A stretch of DNA of 9,171 bases from positions 1-9,171 of the forward strand of contig JAUWIS010000022.1 of assembly GCA_030605245.1 (NCBI GenBank). The letters run 5' to 3'. The notes below the pieces were generated by a model. The model saw nothing but the letters and a program-made list of their open reading frames with translations. It did not search any database and was not told where the DNA came from. Of the stretch, positions 4,995-9,171 are shown one piece after another. A program made the translations under genes and the position numbers. This DNA comes from Methanobacteriota archaeon (GTDB taxonomy: Archaea > Thermoplasmatota > JASEFT01 > JAUWIS01). The stretch's first letter is position 1, and the number at the start of each line of letters is the position of its first letter.

Positions 4995-6563
4995 TCACTT
5001 GAACTCCATTTCCACTTTCTCAGGCTCACCCAGCGCCTTCTTCGCCAAGTCCAGCGTTATTTCCTCGGAATGGATTTTTGCATACGCCATAACCCTTGTT
5101 AACCCACCCTTTACATTCCTTATGTTTGAATTGCATTCCGATGAAATATAATAGAGGACCTCAAAGTCTATTTTCATTCCTTCTTTTTCAGCATCCCTTT
5201 TAAGTATTATGATTTCTGTCTCAATCTCAGGGTCAAGGATATGTGTTACAAGCCCTCCTTCAAATCTTGACCTTAACCTATCATCAAGCGACGGTATGTC
5301 TTTCGGCGGCCTGTCACAGGCAATCACTATCTGTTTCTTCTCAAGGAAAAGATCGTTGAATGTGTGGAAAAACTTTTCCTGAGCAGCAGGTTTGTCTGCA
5401 AGGAACTGTATATCCTCAATAAGCAGTAAATCAATGTTTCTGTAAACATTCCTGAGTTTTTCTGCCATCGCTTTGTCCTTTTCAGATGCTGTGAACTCAT
5501 AAATCAGTTTTTCAGAGGAAATATATCTCACATTTTTTTCAGGATAATGCTCCCGGACATAGTTTCCTATTGCATTTAGAAGATGGGTTTTTCCAATACC
5601 GACATCAGCGTAAATCAGCAGTGGATTGTAACCTGTCCCTGGTCTTTTCGCAACTGTCAATGATGCCTCAGCAGCAAACCTGTTACTGTCACCAATAACA
5701 AAGTTGTCAAATGTGTAACCATCAAAAAGACCTGGCTCCTCAGAGAGCTCAGCAGATATTTTTTTCACCCTTCTAACTTTCGGCATCTTTTTTCTGACAG
5801 CAAAAATAACACCTACAAGAATTATTATTGCTGATGCACCTATGAGAAGGATTTTGTATTCCAGGATTTTATCCCATAATGTTTGCTCCTTTATTTCCTC
5901 AGGTGTTCCAAGAGGTATCTGGGAATAATATGAGTGAAGCCCTATTGTGGCCTGTTTACAGCCGTACCCAAGTGTTCCACCCTGCGCCTCTATTTTCATG
6001 CTGTCTCCATTGTACCACTGATAAACTGCACCATTTTGATCTTTTAGGTTTCCTAAATCCACAGACCAGAAACCTTCAGAACTTGTCATATCTGACAGTA
6101 GTTGGGATTTAACGCCCTGATGTTCAACTGTCACATAAACCATTGTATCAGATGCTGGTGAGCCATCCATATTAATGATTTGACCATAAGCAGAATAACA
6201 TTGACCAAAACCTTCCTTGGCTGTTTTGAATGTTCCTGTAACCGTTTTTTCACCGTTGTTGTTCACAGCAGTCAGCATGTAATAATATGTTGTATCTTTG
6301 GCCAGACCTGTTATTTCAACCTCGACAACACCATTCATCCTAGATGAGTTGTCATAAGCGATTTCACCATATGCCTTTGATAAACCGTAATCAACCCTAC
6401 CCATAGAGGATAAGGACACAACCCATGAAACAGTAACGGAAGAGGAACTCGGGTTTGAAATTCTCACATTGCTTATCCCAGATGCCTGTTGTGCGGATAC
6501 AGATACTGGCATAAGTGAAAGGGAAAAACAGAATACAACCAGTATCACTATAATTTTTTTCAT
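4995..6563 (-). CDS. Membrane-spanning fusion: signal peptide, FN3 ectodomain, TM helix, cytoplasmic DnaA-type AAA+ domain
   Basis: 522 residues. Signal peptide 1-24 (cut after VSA), FN3 about 28-116, second beta-domain about 124-212, TM helix about 236-256, then RKKMPKVRRVKK, placing the C-terminus in the cytoplasm. From about 282 the protein is recognisably DnaA domain III: YTFDNFVIGDSNRFA, YNPLLIYADVGIGKTHLL (Walker A around K325), an SSEKLIYEF segment, YRNIDLLLIEDIQFLA (Walker B E383-D384), FFHTFNDL, CDRPPKDI, DDRLRSRF (Arg 429 and 433, matching the box VII/arginine-finger positions) and SNIRNVKGGLTR (sensor-2 Arg 482). It ends soon after the lid, so the DNA-binding domain IV is absent, as are the normal DnaA N-terminal domains. 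The start at 6563 overlaps the previous stop as ATGA and has GGTGA four bases upstream. A replication role is unlikely. Confidence 0.9.
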   Translation of the reverse strand: MKKIIVILVVFCFSLSLMPVSVSAQQASGISNVRISNPSSSSVTVSWVVSLSSMGRVDYGLSKAYGEIAYDNSSRMNGVVEVEITGLAKDTTYYYMLTAVNNNGEKTVTGTFKTAKEGFGQCYSAYGQIINMDGSPASDTMVYVTVEHQGVKSQLLSDMTSSEGFWSVDLGNLKDQNGAVYQWYNGDSMKIEAQGGTLGYGCKQATIGLHSYYSQIPLGTPEEIKEQTLWDKILEYKILLIGASAIIILVGVIFAVRKKMPKVRRVKKISAELSEEPGLFDGYTFDNFVIGDSNRFAAEASLTVAKRPGTGYNPLLIYADVGIGKTHLLNAIGNYVREHYPEKNVRYISSEKLIYEFTASEKDKAMAEKLRNVYRNIDLLLIEDIQFLADKPAAQEKFFHTFNDLFLEKKQIVIACDRPPKDIPSLDDRLRSRFEGGLVTHILDPEIETEIIILKRDAEKEGMKIDFEVLYYISSECNSNIRNVKGGLTRVMAYAKIHSEEITLDLAKKALGEPEKVEMEFK

Positions 6564-7552
6564 TTTATCACCGGTGTCCACACACATTTGTTTTCAATCT
6601 TCACAAAATATCCTTTGTCTTTTTCAGTAGGAAAGTTGTGTACAACCGGGAAAACTTTGAGGTATGTCACAAAAAACTGTGTTGTCTCATTAAACATTGT
6701 AACCCTGCTGCTTCCTGTTGTGTTGCAAACCTCTTCTGCAAGACATCTTACTGGTATGGATACAAGGTTCCATCCCTGATGAAAATTGATGTTCATTGAT
6801 GGGAGAGAAATGCCTTTAAGATTAAATGTAGAGTCTTTTTCAACATATACAAAATAACCATTTCCGGGTTGTATGTAAAAATTGTTTATTGGTAATGCTT
6901 TTATCTTTGAAACATATCTCTGTGTGTCTTTATCCCATCTTGTGATTCTTGTGCATCCATCCAACTCGTTCATCAGAAGTTCAGCGGTGTATCTTGTTTT
7001 CGGCTGCAGTGGTAAGGAAACAAGGTTCCATCCTGTTTTAAAATTTATTTTATATGTTGTGTAAATAAATGTTGTGTCCTCAAAGATTACCGTGTTTTTT
7101 TCATCATTTCCTGAAACAACAATTTTGTATGTTCCTGTACTAATATTTGCATGGTATGTGTATTTTGCAAAATATCCAAGTGTTGATGGTGAAATCTTCC
7201 ATGCCCCTATGCCGTTTCCTGATAATGCTGGCTGGGATGTTGGTAAAAACCCTGATTGGTTCCAAGAGATTTTCGCAGCAACAGTGCTGTTTGGATAATA
7301 TATTGTAACATTAATATATTGGATGTCCCAGAAACCATTCCTGTCCATAACTGTTCCATACCATGTTTCTGTCCCACTTATGTTGTTTTCAAACTCGGAA
7401 ACAGAACTGGTACATTTGAGAACAGGTGAAACATTGCGTATTGCACCACCGCTTTTACCTGGTGAGTTCATGCCTACAAGTGATATTGAGGATAAAACAA
7501 AAAGTGAGACTGCAAGAATTATTGTTGCTGTTGTCTTAATATTTTTCCTCAT
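6560..7552 (-). CDS. Secreted protein with two GWNLVS repeat domains
   Basis: 330 residues. Residues 1-28 are a signal peptide (MRKNIK, then ATIILAVSLFVLSSISLVG). Residues about 45-165 form a beta-rich, Ig-like region with WDIQYINVTIYYPNST. Two repeats follow at about 168-248 and 255-325, each with NF-x-x-GWNLVS-(L/I)-P, a middle Thr/Phe-rich strand, and a closing GYFV-(Y/K)-(V/I)-E. Domains of this kind are common in exported archaeal and bacterial proteins, but I know no assigned function. No C-terminal membrane helix is seen, so it is probably released or held by its neighbours. It heads the three-gene operon: AAGGGA lies shortly before the ATG at 7552, and its TGA overlaps the DnaA-fusion start. 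Confidence 0.8.
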   Translation of the reverse strand: MRKNIKTTATIILAVSLFVLSSISLVGMNSPGKSGGAIRNVSPVLKCTSSVSEFENNISGTETWYGTVMDRNGFWDIQYINVTIYYPNSTVAAKISWNQSGFLPTSQPALSGNGIGAWKISPSTLGYFAKYTYHANISTGTYKIVVSGNDEKNTVIFEDTTFIYTTYKINFKTGWNLVSLPLQPKTRYTAELLMNELDGCTRITRWDKDTQRYVSKIKALPINNFYIQPGNGYFVYVEKDSTFNLKGISLPSMNINFHQGWNLVSIPVRCLAEEVCNTTGSSRVTMFNETTQFFVTYLKVFPVVHNFPTEKDKGYFVKIENKCVWTPVIK

Positions 7553-7604
7553 TTATATCCCTTTTCCTGACTATGAATATATTTATCAGTAAATAATAGT
7601 TGAC

Positions 7605-7617
7605 CTTTATATATGTT
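7605..7617 (-). promoter_or_regulatory. Likely TATA box of the surface/DnaA-fusion operon
   Basis: CATATATAAAGG on the minus strand lies in the 112-base gap between two genes, about 55-65 bases before the ATG at 7552. With transcription starting about 25 bases downstream, the leader would be roughly 30 bases and include the AAGGGA ribosome site. It is the best TATA match I see in the window. Confidence 0.5.
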
Positions 7618-7664
7618 GCTGTCACATGTACCTGTTGTATTGCTGAAAACATGTTGAACAGCAT

Positions 7665-8549
7665 TCATTTCCCATGCCTCCGTCTTATAAAAATGATACT
7701 TATGGCAATACCTACCCCAACCATCACACCTGTTATTACCCATATAATATTATCCCCCTCAGGATTTTCCGTTTTAAGTAATGCGGGTATTACTATATCG
7801 CATTCAGAATAATTGTTTTCTATGTTCACAGTTGTTATGTTGTGTCCTGTTATGTTGTTATATGTTGCACTTACCATTATCCTATCATTGTTATGGTAAC
7901 CAAGGTTGTATAGGTTGTATGAGTAAAAACCTGTATTGTTTGTTTTTGTTGTTGCCGAGTTTCCTGTTTCCATGTTTGTTATATTCACATCAATATTTGG
8001 CACAGGTTTTCCATTTTTGTCATACACATGTCCGTATATCAGATACGTTGTTGTAGGAGTGATTGATAATATAAATTTCTCATTGTCATCCATTGTTCCA
8101 CCGCTTCCACCCCCTGCCCCTGAATGCTCACAGAGTAATATCATGCATTGATAACTCTGGTTTACAGAAAGATTCCCTGGCATGTGAACAAATGCTTTTA
8201 ATGTATATATCCTGCCCCCTTCAACAGGAACATAACCTGTTGCATCATTTCCTGTCTTGTTCCCAAGATCACTAATTAGAATATTATTGTCATAAACAAG
8301 ATAATGAACCCACCATCCCTCATTTAATGCATCATTATCCTTATAAGCGAACAGTTTAAAATACACTTCCCCGTCACTATCTACATGAAAATCTGCTTCT
8401 GTTTCAAGACTCCTGCCATTCCCATCATAAACAGGAAAATAACTTGTCTTGGCACTGTCAAGGAATATGTCTGCGTTAACAGGCTGTAAAAAAAACATGA
8501 TAAGCAAGAATGCAATCATGATTTTGCATGCTTTATGTGCTTTGAACAT
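7665..8549 (-). CDS. C-terminally anchored surface protein with carboxypeptidase-regulatory-like domain
   Basis: 294 residues from the ATG at 8549. Residues 1-26 are a signal peptide (cut after VNA). A beta-rich region at about 27-140 is followed by a Gly/Ser linker (GAGGGSGG). A domain at about 168-245 starts LIYGHVYDKNGKPVPNIDVN and continues NNTGFYSYNL, the pattern of carboxypeptidase-regulatory-like/Ig-type domains. A transmembrane helix (268-288) and a basic RRRHGK tail anchor the protein with the bulk outside. At least six N-x-S/T sequons suggest heavy glycosylation. The start is ambiguous: ATG 8549 (GGGA six bases upstream), ATG 8561 or GTG 8582 are in frame. It lies 58 bases after the coiled-coil gene and may be its operon partner. 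Confidence 0.75.
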   Translation of the reverse strand: MFKAHKACKIMIAFLLIMFFLQPVNADIFLDSAKTSYFPVYDGNGRSLETEADFHVDSDGEVYFKLFAYKDNDALNEGWWVHYLVYDNNILISDLGNKTGNDATGYVPVEGGRIYTLKAFVHMPGNLSVNQSYQCMILLCEHSGAGGGSGGTMDDNEKFILSITPTTTYLIYGHVYDKNGKPVPNIDVNITNMETGNSATTKTNNTGFYSYNLYNLGYHNNDRIMVSATYNNITGHNITTVNIENNYSECDIVIPALLKTENPEGDNIIWVITGVMVGVGIAISIIFIRRRHGK

Positions 8550-8607
8550 ATTTTTTCCCATCCCGTTATTTTCCCCTAACACTTGATATCCGGCTTCTTG
8601 TTTGTCC

Positions 8608-9171
8608 CTAATCTCTATTCTCTGATACTTTTTTCTTTTCCAGTTCTTTTTCCTTTCTCAGCAGTTTTTTTTCCATTAAACTTAATTCAACCTTCCTCTT
8701 TAACATTTCTTCTTCTTTTTTTATTATCTCTGTTTTTTTCTGTTTTATCTTCTCCCGTTCCTCCGCAATTTTTTCTTTTTCATTGTAAAGTTCCTTTAGT
8801 TCCTCAATGTTCAGTTGCTCAAACTTCTTCATCAGTTTGAAATCGCTTTCCTGTTTCTTTTTTTCCTCTACCTCCTTTATTGCATTTCTGATTTCGTTTC
8901 TTTCAATCTCAGCAGAACTCATTCTTTTCTCAACATGCCGAAGATGTTTTATACCATTATCAGATTCAAGTTTTCTTAATGCCTCAGCAACCTCAGCTCT
9001 TTCCTTTTTCATCCTTTCCTGCATTTCCTTTTCCCATTTGCTTGTATCCACTACTTTTTCTTCTTTTTTCTCAGGTGGTTTCATTTTTTTTCTGAGTTTC
9101 TCCTGTTTTTCCCTGATTTTTTTTAATTCCACCTCAGACTTTTTTTTCTCCCCATCATTTTTTTCCAGTTC
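8608..9171 (-). CDS. Lys/Glu-rich coiled-coil protein, C-terminal part (start outside window)
   Basis: The frame is open from the right edge to a TAG at 8608, giving at least 187 residues. A GTG at 9132 is in frame, but the 13 codons before it are also open and of the same composition, so the true start is probably beyond the window. The sequence is almost wholly charged (runs of K, E and R with heptad-spaced I/L/M), especially in the last 100 residues, and predicts a long helical coiled coil. No signal peptide, membrane helix or enzymatic motif is visible. It may be a scaffold for the membrane proteins encoded downstream, but composition alone cannot show this. Confidence 0.75.
   Translation of the reverse strand, partial: ELEKNDGEKKKSEVELKKIREKQEKLRKKMKPPEKKEEKVVDTSKWEKEMQERMKKERAEVAEALRKLESDNGIKHLRHVEKRMSSAEIERNEIRNAIKEVEEKKKQESDFKLMKKFEQLNIEELKELYNEKEKIAEEREKIKQKKTEIIKKEEEMLKRKVELSLMEKKLLRKEKELEKKKVSENRD

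Noticed and set aside
7640..7664. Terminator after the anchored surface protein gene
   Set aside because: There is a short TGCTG/CAGCA inverted repeat around the palindrome AACATGTT just after the stop, but the stem is only five bases and there is no following T-run on the minus strand.
7549..7743. Minus-strand 64-codon ORF between two surface-protein genes
   Set aside because: It overlaps the 3' end of the upstream gene, the likely TATA box and the ribosome site of the next gene. Its composition looks random and no domain is recognisable.
8583..8840. Plus-strand ORF of 85 codons rich in Leu, Phe and Ser
   Set aside because: It is the complement of the Lys/Glu-rich coiled-coil coding sequence, which always yields a hydrophobic-looking antisense frame. 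The minus-strand frame is longer and open to the window edge.
1..9171. CRISPR array, tRNA or rRNA genes, insertion-sequence ends
   Set aside because: No spaced direct repeats, cloverleaf-like stretch, rRNA-like sequence, transposase motifs or terminal inverted repeats were seen by reading. A covariance-model search was not possible here.

Overview
The window is AT-rich, and every gene I can support lies on the minus strand, so the text reads from high to low coordinates. It looks archaeal, most likely a euryarchaeon of the Thermoplasmatota type, although the phylum is a guess. The signs are GGTGA-type Shine-Dalgarno sites a few bases before starts, TATA-box-like AT stretches about 55-65 bases before some starts, a KaiC-like protein with the G-S-M-K-S-S P-loop typical of archaeal relatives, two archaeal-style AAA ATPases with a C-terminal winged helix, and exported proteins rich in N-x-S/T sequons.

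Right part (9171 to about 4100): a partial Lys/Glu-rich coiled-coil protein; a C-terminally anchored surface protein with a carboxypeptidase-regulatory-like domain; then, after a likely promoter, a tight operon of three genes. These are a secreted protein with two GWNLVS repeats; a signal-peptide/FN3/transmembrane protein whose cytoplasmic half is a DnaA-type AAA+ domain; and a shorter paralogue with the same ectodomain but no ATPase. The first pair overlap by ATGA and the second pair are 7 bases apart.

Middle (4052 to 3330): a single-domain KaiC-like gene that is full length and in frame except for three stop codons within nine codons, one of them exactly at the expected catalytic glutamate.

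Left part (3285 to 1): two related AAA ATPase genes interleaved with short ORFs that are little more than signal peptides. Three copies of one signal-peptide 5' end are very similar at DNA level. Each ATPase stop codon overlaps (ATGA) the start of one of these modules. One module leads into a real FG-GAP beta-propeller protein running off the left edge; another stops after 39 codons.

Taken together, the window pairs cell-surface beta-rich proteins with cytoplasmic P-loop ATPases: a DnaA-like one, a KaiC-like one and two AAA/STAND-like ones. In one case surface and ATPase halves are fused in a single membrane-spanning protein. A surface-sensing or envelope-assembly role is inference. The most unusual elements are the membrane-anchored DnaA-type ATPase, the stop cluster in the KaiC-like gene, and the repeated signal-peptide modules.
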